Shown here in pieces: positions 25,843-33,436 of a DNA stretch of 39,624 nt (positions are counted from its first letter, which is position 1; each line of letters starts with the position of its first letter). Origin of the DNA: Nitrospinota bacterium (lineage in GTDB: Bacteria > Nitrospirota > Nitrospiria > Nitrospirales > UBA8639); NCBI GenBank assembly GCA_022572725.1, contig JACZVJ010000014.1:1-39624 (forward strand). The letters are read 5' to 3'. The position numbers were made by a program, and so were the translations under genes. The notes below the pieces were generated by a model. The model ran no database searches. It had not been told where the DNA came from and worked only from the letters and a program-made list of their open reading frames with translations.

Positions 25843-26646
25843 ATGAGCAGTCAAGCCGCTCATCCTGATCGACAGGCATTTCCACCCGAAGAAGAAGCCA
25901 ATCGCTACTCGAGACGGAGCATTTTGCGGTCTGAACATATGTACGGCGAAGGCTTTCAAAGCCCAGGCGGGATTGAAGCCGTTGAAGCCTTTTGTTCAAA
26001 ACTCCACATGCGGGAGGGGATGAAGATTCTCGACTTTGGAAGCGGCTTGGGTGGGGCTTCCTTTTATTTTGGCGAGCGCTACGGTGCGACAGTTATGGGT
26101 TTGGATTTTTCCCAAGAAATGATCAACATCAGTACCGAGCGGAAGGAAAGAAAAAGCCTGGCCAATGTCTCCTTCCAACAGGGCGATATCAGGACAACCA
26201 CTCTTCCGAAAGACACATTTGATTTAGCCTGGACCCGGGATTGCATTCTCTATATTCCAGAAAAACATTTGGTTTGGCAGAACGTGTATTCATCATTGAA
26301 ACCAGGTGGACAACTGTTTATCACGGACTTCTGTAAAGGGAAAGGTCCCTTATCTGAATCCTTTATCAAGTATCTGGGGCACTGCCATTATTATCTTGAA
26401 GATTTAGAAAACTATGGCCAAGCGTTGGGCGCGGCTGGGTTTCGCCATATTCGGATTGAAGATCATACGAAAGCGTTCATTGATTCCCTTCAGGAAGAAC
26501 TCAAGGAATTAAACGGTCGCCGCGATCAATTCCTTCGAGAATGGACCGAGAGCGATTTTGACTATCTTGTAAATCGCTGGCTCAGGAAAATTCAATTCTG
26601 CGAACAAGGCGACTTCATTTGGGGACTCTTTATTGCGGAAAAGTAA
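25843..26646 (+). CDS. Phosphoethanolamine N-methyltransferase-like protein
   Basis: A 267-residue SAM methyltransferase. RYSRRSILRSEHMYGEGFQSPGG, motif I LDFGSGLGG (63-71), WTRDCILYIPEK, LKPGGQLFITDF and the later DFDYLVNRWLRK with WGLFIAEK closely follow the second domain of plant phosphoethanolamine N-methyltransferases. Those enzymes methylate phosphoethanolamine derivatives towards phosphocholine. Next to a PEP-mutase fusion, aminoethylphosphonate is a plausible alternative substrate; that is inference. The ATG is preceded by AGGAAAGGA. Confidence 0.87.
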   Translation: MSSQAAHPDRQAFPPEEEANRYSRRSILRSEHMYGEGFQSPGGIEAVEAFCSKLHMREGMKILDFGSGLGGASFYFGERYGATVMGLDFSQEMINISTERKERKSLANVSFQQGDIRTTTLPKDTFDLAWTRDCILYIPEKHLVWQNVYSSLKPGGQLFITDFCKGKGPLSESFIKYLGHCHYYLEDLENYGQALGAAGFRHIRIEDHTKAFIDSLQEELKELNGRRDQFLREWTESDFDYLVNRWLRKIQFCEQGDFIWGLFIAEK

Positions 26647-26846
26647 TCAAGGAGGATTCACCACTTGACCCCATCAAGGCCAACGGCAAGCCTGATCAAG
26701 GCATGTGGCGGGCATGGGCCTCGGTTATCCCTTTTCATTACCAAAGACCACGGGAGAACACCTTGGACCGGGATCCCCAAAGATCCATGGGACAGAGCAG
26801 TAAGGGGCTTCTTGACGGTCACGCCCGGCTGCGATTCACAATCCGG

Positions 26847-27047
26847 TCATGTTTTTTGGCGAAGCTGTAGGCCACACCCCGAACAATAGTTGTCTCGGTC
26901 CCGACGCTTGATGGCATGTTCCTCGTCAGTACAACATCTACGAGGGATGGTTTGATTTACGATCTCACCACACATGGGGCAGCCGCGCACCGGCACCCTT
27001 GAACGGCGGTGGTTGAGGTTGGGGCAAAAGTTACTCTGTCTTATCAT
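26847..27047 (-). CDS. Small Cys-rich zinc-binding protein (66 aa)
   Basis: The 66-residue frame starts MIRQSNFCPNLNH, with further Cys pairs CPMC (23-26) and CSGC (55-58) plus C8, C38, C39 and several His. This is enough for one or two zinc sites. GGAGGGAAGA directly before the ATG is a strong ribosome site. The FCPNLNHRRS...CPMCGEIVN pattern matches a family of small uncharacterised bacterial proteins I recall, but no function is known. It converges with the methyltransferase operon. Confidence 0.75.
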   Translation of the reverse strand: MIRQSNFCPNLNHRRSRVPVRGCPMCGEIVNQTIPRRCCTDEEHAIKRRDRDNYCSGCGLQLRQKT

Positions 27048-27719
27048 TCTTCCCTCCTATCCATTCATGACCACAAATCCTTATTTCTGTCAAGCCCTAA
27101 CCTTATAGATAATCAGCCCAAGTCCCTACAAATTCTTCCTGGCACATGATCATGAGGCATGGGGAACTACCGAGATTCGATCTGCGCAAGTGAACTGGAA
27201 CGCCTAGCTTTAGGACTGCCTTCAGTTAAAGGCCCTCTCCGAAACTTTCGGCCAAAAAATTTTGAAGCCTTTTCTTGGAGAGGATCACTACTTTCTCGAT
27301 GTCTTTCCCACAGCATGCCAGCCCTGGATCCGAATGAATAATTGGATTCTATTCGACCACAAAAGGCTTGAGTTTCCAGTTCTCCTCTTTGTGTTGTCCC
27401 GGGCCGCACAGTAGGGACTCCTCCCTAGGCTGGGTTTTCATGGCATGGGCAGAAGTTCTTGTCGCTTCACGGCTGGGCTACCGACAGATTTCGTGACCCC
27501 CACTCCACCCATTTGTTTTAGAGCGGAAGTGTTCTTGGATCTCCGTAGCTCGTGATTTTTCATGGCGGCTCATTCTTGGGGTAAGGGCCACATTGTCATG
27601 AATCTTTTCCCTTTGGTGGCTCGTGTTTGGGGGTTAATGTGGACCAAGGGGCCGTATGATCGGGAAGCATAACCAGGGGGGTATTTTTTATGGACGGGGA
27701 GGAAAACCGGAGTAGAGCC
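27048..27719. other. Intergenic region without recognisable genes
   Basis: I see no convincing coding frame, RNA gene or repeat here. Short frames on both strands lack ribosome sites and protein-like composition. It presumably contains the promoter of the small Cys-rich gene (leftwards) and the end of the minus-strand sulfur cluster. Confidence 0.4.
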
Positions 27720-28226
27720 TTAACCGGTTTGTACTTCAACCTCCGTGGCCTGGCAGGCTTGGATTCGGTAGGCCCGGGTATCCGGATTGGCCTTATTCTC
27801 CAGTGAAATGATGACGTGCAAGGGCTCAGCAATATTCAGCTTTTCCCGGTAGCTTTCAAATTCCATCGCGATTTTAATATCGGTCATAGACGGGCGGGCC
27901 GGACTGGACGTATGGGAATGGTAAAAGGCCTGTAATTGAAGGCCTTTATTTCGAATATCCTTTTGAGCCATTGACATTTCCCGGGCGTCCATTTGAAAGG
28001 CGATGTCGGCACGTTCATCGGGGGTGAGTTGTTGAAGATCGGACAGCTTGGCCTGGTCAAATCGAGCAAGCTCACCATCGTTCATCTTTGCGAGAATATT
28101 GGTGATTCGATAGTGCTCAATCACCTGGCCGTCTTTTCCGGCCAGGATGCCACAACATTCGTTGGGATCGAGGGCCCGGGCGTGGTCGACCATATCCCGG
28201 AGGATATCCGGAGGGATATGAAGCAT
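27720..28226 (-). CDS. JAMM/MPN+ metalloprotease (Mec/HcyD-like)
   Basis: A 168-residue zinc protease of the M67 family. The JAMM motif is complete: the catalytic Glu at residue 23 (PNECCGILAG), H103 and H105 in YHSHTSSPARPS, then S113 and D116 (HxH-x7-SxxD). A short insertion of about 40 residues (50-90) lies between strands. Family members cleave carrier-amino-acid bonds: Mec releases Cys from CysO, and HcyD trims HcyS and releases homocysteine. It ends the minus-strand sulfur cluster, 5 nt after the MoeB-like gene. Both carriers in the cluster have residues after Gly-Gly, so trimming by this enzyme is a natural prediction. Confidence 0.9.
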   Translation of the reverse strand: MLHIPPDILRDMVDHARALDPNECCGILAGKDGQVIEHYRITNILAKMNDGELARFDQAKLSDLQQLTPDERADIAFQMDAREMSMAQKDIRNKGLQLQAFYHSHTSSPARPSMTDIKIAMEFESYREKLNIAEPLHVIISLENKANPDTRAYRIQACQATEVEVQTG

Positions 28227-28231
28227 GGAGG

Positions 28232-29032
28232 CTACAAACTACAGGAGACGTGATGCTCTTCGAGAGCGGTAATGGTGGGTCGAGATCCGCAGAGCGGGCA
28301 ATCAGGATCCTTGGGCCTGGCCACTTTGCGAAATTTCATTTCAAGGGCATCATAAATCAGCAAGTGATTGGCAAGAGTTTCGCCGATCCCAAGGATTTCC
28401 TTTATCGCTTCATTGGCCTGGAGTATGCCAATGGTTCCAGCGAGCACGCCTAAGACGCCGGCTTCCTGGCAATTGGGTACAAGCCCTGCCGGTGGGGGTT
28501 CAGGATACAAACAGCGGTAACATGGAAAACCCTCGTGGGCTTTGATCGTGGTCACCTGCCCTTCAAACCGGAATATGCTGCCAGAGATCAGAGTCTTTTT
28601 GGCGAAATAGCAGGCATCATTGACCAAAAATCTGGTCCCAAAATTGTCAGACCCATCCATGACCAAATCGTAGTCCGGGAGCAGGCCCATAATGTTGGTT
28701 GCGCTGATGTTGTCCTGGTACGTCTTGAGGACCACCTCGGGATTAAGTGCCGATAACAGCCGGCGCCCCGATTCTACCTTGGGAGTGCCAACGTGAGCCG
28801 TGGTATGTAACACTTGGCGCTGGAGGTTTGAAAGATCCACGACATCGCCATCGATCAGTCCAATGGTTCCGATTCCGGCAGCGCCCAGATACAGGGCGAT
28901 GGGGGATCCCAGCCCCCCCGCGCCGATAATGAGTACCTTGGCCTGGCGGAGTTTTTGTTGGCCCTTCCCTCCCACCTCAGGGAGAATGATCTGCCGACTG
29001 TAGCGCTGAATTTGGTCGTCGGTAAAGTCCAT
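28232..29032 (-). CDS. moeB: MoeB/ThiF-type carrier-activating enzyme, copy 1
   Basis: The 266-residue E1-like enzyme adenylates the C-terminus of a ThiS/MoaD-type carrier. It starts MDFTDDQIQRYSRQIILPEVGG, has the nucleotide motif GAGGLGSP (37-44) and LIDGDVVDLSNLQRQ. Two CxxC pairs (CYRC; CPLC near the end) bind zinc, and a conserved Cys is in NCQEAGVLG. There is no rhodanese domain, so sulfur must come from another donor or from sulfide. It is clearly paralogous to the protein at 30829-31656. Confidence 0.93.
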   Translation of the reverse strand: MDFTDDQIQRYSRQIILPEVGGKGQQKLRQAKVLIIGAGGLGSPIALYLGAAGIGTIGLIDGDVVDLSNLQRQVLHTTAHVGTPKVESGRRLLSALNPEVVLKTYQDNISATNIMGLLPDYDLVMDGSDNFGTRFLVNDACYFAKKTLISGSIFRFEGQVTTIKAHEGFPCYRCLYPEPPPAGLVPNCQEAGVLGVLAGTIGILQANEAIKEILGIGETLANHLLIYDALEMKFRKVARPKDPDCPLCGSRPTITALEEHHVSCSL

Positions 29033-29045
29033 CGCGAGGCCTTCG

Positions 29046-29285
29046 TTATTCCACGACGTTCAATTCAATAGGGTCCACCATGACCCCCTTTTCGCGGAGG
29101 CCATCAATCGCCCGCTCAATTTCTTCGGTGTTCCCGGAAAATTCAATATCCATCCACCCGGTGGTTTCCCGAACGTCTGCTCGGCGAATACTGGTCACCA
29201 CCTGGTATTCGTGTCCGATTTGATAAATGATCGGTTCTGGGATTTTTTCCTCAGGGAACCGAATGTGAAAGCGGAGTTTGGTCAT
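29046..29285 (-). CDS. NIL-domain protein
   Basis: A 79-residue single-domain protein. RFHIRFPEEKIPEPIIYQIGHEYQV and GWMDIEFSGNTEEIERAIDGLREKGVMVDPIE fit the NIL domain, a small ferredoxin-like fold known from the methionine ABC ATPase MetN and from archaeal homocysteine-forming proteins. The ATG overlaps the stop of the carrier gene as ATGA, so the two are coupled. It may bind a sulfur amino acid as a sensor or be part of the sulfur-transfer complex; both are inference. Confidence 0.88.
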   Translation of the reverse strand: MTKLRFHIRFPEEKIPEPIIYQIGHEYQVVTSIRRADVRETTGWMDIEFSGNTEEIERAIDGLREKGVMVDPIELNVVE

Positions 29286-29560
29286 AAGGTCCCACCGGCA
29301 ATTGCAGGAACAATCGAGACTTCATCCCCATCCTTTAAGGGTGTCTCCTTCCCGGTAAGAAAGCGGATGTCTTCTTCGTTGACATAAATGTTGACGAATC
29401 GTCTGACCTCCCCCTTTTCGTCGCACAACCGGTCTTTCAGTCCAGGGTGGGAGCTATTCAAATTCTCAATAAGTTCCCCGATACTGCCCCCTTTTTCCTC
29501 AACTTCCCCCTTTCCGCCAGTCATGGGTCGTAAAGGCGTTGGTATTCTGACTTTTATCAT
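29282..29560 (-). CDS. MoaD/ThiS-family sulfur carrier with C-terminal GG-TL
   Basis: The 92-residue beta-grasp protein (VRIPTPLRPMTGGKGEVEEKGGSIGELIENL, NIYVNEEDIRFLTGKETPLKDGDEVSIVPAIAGGTL) carries the double Gly of sulfur carriers but ends two residues later, in Thr-Leu. Ordinary MoaD and ThiS end at Gly-Gly, so this one must be trimmed before adenylation. Its 5' end overlaps the threonine-synthase stop by 4 nt and its 3' end overlaps the NIL gene. The gene order places it as the carrier dedicated to that enzyme. Confidence 0.92.
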   Translation of the reverse strand: MIKVRIPTPLRPMTGGKGEVEEKGGSIGELIENLNSSHPGLKDRLCDEKGEVRRFVNIYVNEEDIRFLTGKETPLKDGDEVSIVPAIAGGTL

Positions 29561-30798
29561 GCCTCCCCCGGCTGGCCAAAAGTTTGTTCGAACTTCGCAA
29601 GACTGGGTGGAATACGAATGGGGCGTCCAACGGAGCCCACCACGGCTTCTTGGGTCTTGAGGCCGTTCCCGGTGATGTAGGCCACGGTGACGTCCTGTTT
29701 TTTAATGATTCCCTGTTTGGCCAATTTCTGCAGGACGCCCACTGTCACCCCTCCGGCGGTTTCAGCGAAAACCCCTTCGGTTTGCGCCAACAACTTAATC
29801 CCTTCGATGATTTCGTCGTCGGTCACTGTCTCCATGACCCCCCCGCTCTCAGCCACGGTTATCAAAGCATAATACCCGTCAGCAGGGTTCCCAATCGCCA
29901 GCGATTTTGCGATGGTGTTGGGCTTCACAGGTTTAAAGAAATCTCTTCCTTGCTTAAAGGCCGTAGAAATGGGGGAGCAGCCTTCGGCTTGGGCCCCATG
30001 GACTTTGGTAGAGACCGGACCGATTAGCCCAACCTTGTGAAATTCATTCAAGCCCTTCCAGATTTTTGTGAGCAATGAGCCGGAGGCCATGGGCACCACA
30101 ACCTGATCCGGTGTACGCCATCCCAGTTGTTCGACGGTTTCGAAAGCCAGGGTTTTAGAGCCTTCGGCGTAGTAAGGCCGGATGTTCACATTGACAAAGG
30201 CCCACCGGCGTTCTCCGGCGATTTCGCTACACAGGCGATTCACGTCGTCATAGGTTCCTTCGACCTCTATCACCTTTGGCCGATAGATAAGGTTCCCCAA
30301 GACTTTGGCTGCTTCGAGGTCGCTGGGGATAAAGACATAACATTGCATGCCGGCTTGGGCGGCGTGAGCCGCCACTGAATTCGCCAAATTCCCGGTGGAG
30401 GCACAGGCTGCTGTCTCAAACCCCAATTCTCGCGCACGAGTCAGGGCGACGGCCACGACCCGGTCTTTAAATGAGAGGGTGGGGTGGTTCACGCAATCAT
30501 TTTTGATATAGAGTTCATCGATTCCCAGAAACGCGCCTAAATTTTTGGCTCGAATCAGGGGGGTAAATCCGGCATTGATGCCGATACTGCCCTGTCCCTC
30601 CACGGGAAGCAAGTCGAGATACCGCCATAAGCTAAGAGGTCCAGCTTCAATGGCACTCCGAGAAATCTTTTGCTTGATCTCCTCGTAATTATATTTCACC
30701 TCCAAAGGCCCGAAGCAAAGCTCGCAGACGTGGATCGCTTCGGTGGGGTACTCTTTCCCGCATTCCCGACAAACCAACGATTGCATTTTATGAGCCAT
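29557..30798 (-). CDS. thrC: Threonine synthase-like PLP enzyme with N-terminal zinc ribbon
   Basis: This protein of 413 residues is a fold-type II PLP enzyme. An N-terminal ribbon (C10, C13, C25, C28) precedes the catalytic domain; the PLP lysine is K111 in LSFKDR, and the phosphate-binding loop follows (ACASTGNLANSVAAHAA). Known ThrC turns O-phosphohomoserine into threonine. Here the stop overlaps the start of a sulfur carrier by 4 nt, an arrangement more expected for a sulfur-transfer PLP enzyme. It may be ordinary threonine synthase with coupled genes or a homocysteine-forming variant. Confidence 0.9.
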   Translation of the reverse strand: MAHKMQSLVCRECGKEYPTEAIHVCELCFGPLEVKYNYEEIKQKISRSAIEAGPLSLWRYLDLLPVEGQGSIGINAGFTPLIRAKNLGAFLGIDELYIKNDCVNHPTLSFKDRVVAVALTRARELGFETAACASTGNLANSVAAHAAQAGMQCYVFIPSDLEAAKVLGNLIYRPKVIEVEGTYDDVNRLCSEIAGERRWAFVNVNIRPYYAEGSKTLAFETVEQLGWRTPDQVVVPMASGSLLTKIWKGLNEFHKVGLIGPVSTKVHGAQAEGCSPISTAFKQGRDFFKPVKPNTIAKSLAIGNPADGYYALITVAESGGVMETVTDDEIIEGIKLLAQTEGVFAETAGGVTVGVLQKLAKQGIIKKQDVTVAYITGNGLKTQEAVVGSVGRPIRIPPSLAKFEQTFGQPGEA

Positions 30799-30828
30799 GG
30801 CCGAAGCTTTTCAGGTGCCGCCTAAAAC

Positions 30829-31656
30829 TTAAGAAACACTCACGGCCCCGGATGTGGGGAGTTGGCAGGTTTCCTGTTCATGGTCGAACAGCTCGGTGAT
30901 TTCCGGATGGTCTCCACAGAGCGGGCAGTTTGGATTCCGCTTTGTCCTAATTTCACGAAATGCTGTTTGGCGGGCATCAAAATCCAGAATGCGGTCAGTC
31001 AAAGGATGGCCGATCCCCAAGATAAGTTTTAAGGCCTCGGTGGCCTGAATAGTTCCGATGATCCCGGCCACCACCCCGAGAATCCCCGCTTCCTGGCAAC
31101 TGGCTACGAGCCCTGGAGGAGGTGGATTTTTGAAGATGCACCGATAACAGGCAGACTGTTTTGGAATAATGGAAAACACACGCCCCTCAAACCGCAAAAT
31201 ACCTCCATGGACAAGAGGCTTCTCCGCAAAGAAACACGCATCATTGACAAGAAACTTAGTTGGAAAATTGTCGGCCCCATCAATGACCACATCATACGGG
31301 CGAATAAGATCCATCACATTTCTGGAAGTTAATCGATCCTCGTAGGTTTCCACGGCCACGTCGGGATTGAGCGCCTGAATTTTTTCCTTCGCCGAAAGGA
31401 CCTTTGGCCGGCCGATGTCGGGAGTGTAGTGAAGGATCTGGCGTTGGAGGTTGGACAAATCCACCACATCACTGTCGATGATCCCGATGGTTCCAATACC
31501 GGCAGCAGCCAGGTACAGCGCGACCGGGGAGCCAAGCCCTCCTGCCCCCACGATGAAAACCTTGGCCTTTGAAATTTTTTGTTGGCCCTTGCCCCCGACC
31601 TCTGGGAGGAGAATATGCCGGCTATATCGAGTAATTTGCTCTTCAGTAAAGTCCAT
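30829..31656 (-). CDS. moeB: MoeB/ThiF-type carrier-activating enzyme, copy 2
   Basis: The 275-residue protein is a paralogue of the copy at 28232: MDFTEEQITRYSRHILLPEVGG, GAGGLGSP, IIDSDVVDLSNLQRQ, CYRC and CPLCGD. No rhodanese domain is present. I chose the ATG at 31656 because the first copy starts at the same point; a TTG at 31707 is possible. It lies between thrC and cysK, and probably serves the second carrier. Confidence 0.92.
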   Translation of the reverse strand: MDFTEEQITRYSRHILLPEVGGKGQQKISKAKVFIVGAGGLGSPVALYLAAAGIGTIGIIDSDVVDLSNLQRQILHYTPDIGRPKVLSAKEKIQALNPDVAVETYEDRLTSRNVMDLIRPYDVVIDGADNFPTKFLVNDACFFAEKPLVHGGILRFEGRVFSIIPKQSACYRCIFKNPPPPGLVASCQEAGILGVVAGIIGTIQATEALKLILGIGHPLTDRILDFDARQTAFREIRTKRNPNCPLCGDHPEITELFDHEQETCQLPTSGAVSVS

Positions 31657-31734
31657 ACCGGCTTTCGTTCGTGGTGACAGCGAGTCGCTCCTGAATGATT
31701 TTGCCAACAGACTGGTTGGACCGGGAAATGTACA

Positions 31735-32664
31735 TTAAATATTAAAATACTTCTCAATACTCAGGTAGCGTTCCCCCGTATCGCACAACACCGTCACCAC
31801 GTTTTTCCCAGGCCCCAACTCCTCAGCAACTTGTCGCGCGGCAAACACATTGGCCCCAGTGGAAATTCCCACCAGGAGCCCCTCTTTCTTCGCCAAGAGC
31901 TTCGTAGTTTGATAGGCGTCTTCATCGGTGACGGTTATCACACGGTCCAAAATGGATCGATTTAAAACTTGTGGAATAAAACCGGCCCCGATCCCCTGAA
32001 TTTTGTGAGGGCCTGGCTCCCCACCCGAGAGAACCGGGGAGCCGGCTGGCTCCACCGCAATGATCTTAATGGAAGGGGACCGGTCTTTGAACACCTCTCC
32101 ACATCCGGTGATGGTCCCTCCCGTTCCTACAGCAGCCACAAATGCGTCGATCTTTCCCTCCAGGGCCTCCCAGATTTCTGGAGCAGTCGTTTTCCGATGT
32201 ATGGCGGGGTTGGCTGGGTTCGAAAACTGGTTCGGCATATAATAGTCGGAATTCTGTGCAACGATGCTTTCAGCTTCTTTGATAGACCCTTTCATCCCCT
32301 CCCACGCAGGCGTCAAAATGAGTTGCGCACCGTAAGAGGACAGAAGACTTGCCCGTTCCATGCTCATGCTTTCCGGCATGACCAGGATCAGCTTGTACCC
32401 CCGGACTGCCGAGACAAGCGCTAACCCGATCCCCGTGTTCCCGCTGGTAGCTTCCACGAGGGTTCCGCCGGGTTTCAGGTGGCCCTGTCGCTCTGCCTCA
32501 TCAATCATGTTGAGGCAAATTCGATCTTTGACGCTTCCCCCAGGATTAAAAAATTCCACTTTTCCAAAAATGGAAGCACCACCATCGGGTGAAAGCCGGT
32601 TCAGTCGAACAAGAGGAGTCTTACCAATGCCCTCGGTGATTTGGGGCAAGAAGGGGGAGATCAC
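31735..32664 (-). CDS. cysK: Cysteine synthase (O-acetylserine sulfhydrylase type)
   Basis: A 309-residue PLP enzyme making cysteine. The PLP lysine is K46 in PGGSVKDR, the substrate loop is EATSGNTGIGLAL, and the GPHKIQGIGAGFIP segment and C-terminal DTGERYLS are of the CysK type. The start is GTG, overlapping the stop of the upstream carrier gene as GTGA. That coupling suggests it can use a carrier thiocarboxylate as the mycobacterial CysM does with CysO. Substrate preference (O-acetyl- or O-phosphoserine) is unresolved. Confidence 0.93.
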   Translation of the reverse strand: MISPFLPQITEGIGKTPLVRLNRLSPDGGASIFGKVEFFNPGGSVKDRICLNMIDEAERQGHLKPGGTLVEATSGNTGIGLALVSAVRGYKLILVMPESMSMERASLLSSYGAQLILTPAWEGMKGSIKEAESIVAQNSDYYMPNQFSNPANPAIHRKTTAPEIWEALEGKIDAFVAAVGTGGTITGCGEVFKDRSPSIKIIAVEPAGSPVLSGGEPGPHKIQGIGAGFIPQVLNRSILDRVITVTDEDAYQTTKLLAKKEGLLVGISTGANVFAARQVAEELGPGKNVVTVLCDTGERYLSIEKYFNI

Positions 32665-32861
32665 GTCCCGCCACCCATATAGAAGAGGAGTTCCAACTTG
32701 TCCCCTTCCTTGACTGGAGTCGTGCCGAGTTGATCCCGTTCGACCATGTTCGTATTCAATTCCACGGCAACCATATGGGGATCAATATCCTTGACCTTCA
32801 GAACGTCGAGCACGGTGCCGCCCTGGACGTCCTCGGGTTTTCCATTAATGGTAATTTGCAC
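32661..32861 (-). CDS. ThiS-family sulfur carrier with C-terminal GGG-T
   Basis: A 66-residue beta-grasp protein: MQITINGKPEDVQGGTVLDVLKV, ending LLFYMGGGT. The terminus continues one residue (Thr) past Gly-Gly. Translation starts at a GTG with a poor ribosome site. It heads the cluster and overlaps cysK by 4 nt. It could be an ordinary thiamin ThiS, but no thiG, thiH or thiC is present in the window; the link to cysK favours a cysteine role. Confidence 0.88.
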   Translation of the reverse strand: MQITINGKPEDVQGGTVLDVLKVKDIDPHMVAVELNTNMVERDQLGTTPVKEGDKLELLFYMGGGT

Positions 32862-33436
32862 GTTGGACTTCGCAATTGAGCCTAGACTATAGGGAATTTA
32901 CGGTAACAAACTGGTCAGACTGGAGTCAAGGAAACCGCAGGTGAGAGGGCCAACCACACGCGCCGGATCCACTCTTTCAATAGTTTACGCACGTCTTCTC
33001 CACTCCCACCAAAACTGGTTGCGCCTGGGTTGCGGATTCCGCCTCCAGTTGGTCCAAACGGGGTCATCCAATCGGCTGGCCAGGGAGTAGAAGGTAAAGT
33101 GGGTGTGAGGCAGGTTATTTATTTAGGGGGAATTGGCTGGGACCTACGCAGGACGAATTAGTAGGCTGAGGTGAAGCCATAGGACTGTGGCTTGTAGTGA
33201 CGTACTAAGGATGCAAGTCCTTTTTTACAGAATAGCAGCTCCCTCCAATTTTTGACCCTACAACCCATCCCCCTCAAAAAACCACGTAACCCGTTATAGT
33301 TAGCTCATAAATACGACATTTAAGTCATGGCACGTCTACACCCTCACAATAATCTTAAGGTATCGCCTGCCCCTTGCACTCCCCCCCCATTCCGGTATCC
33401 TAATAAAGACCCCATTATTTCCAATCAGGGAAAAGC
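32862..33436. other. Intergenic region between divergent units
   Basis: No gene is supported. A short hairpin AAGGA-TGCAAG-TCCTT at 33207-33222 runs into T residues, but no plus-strand gene precedes it. The region should contain the promoter of the leftward sulfur cluster and of the Sel1 gene. Confidence 0.4.

Noticed and set aside
26665-26889. Plus-strand frame after the methyltransferase operon
   Set aside because: Composition is not protein-like and it overlaps the end of the convergent Cys-rich gene.
33207-33227. AAGGA-TCCTT hairpin with T-run as a terminator
   Set aside because: No plus-strand gene lies upstream to terminate, and the stem is only 5 bp.
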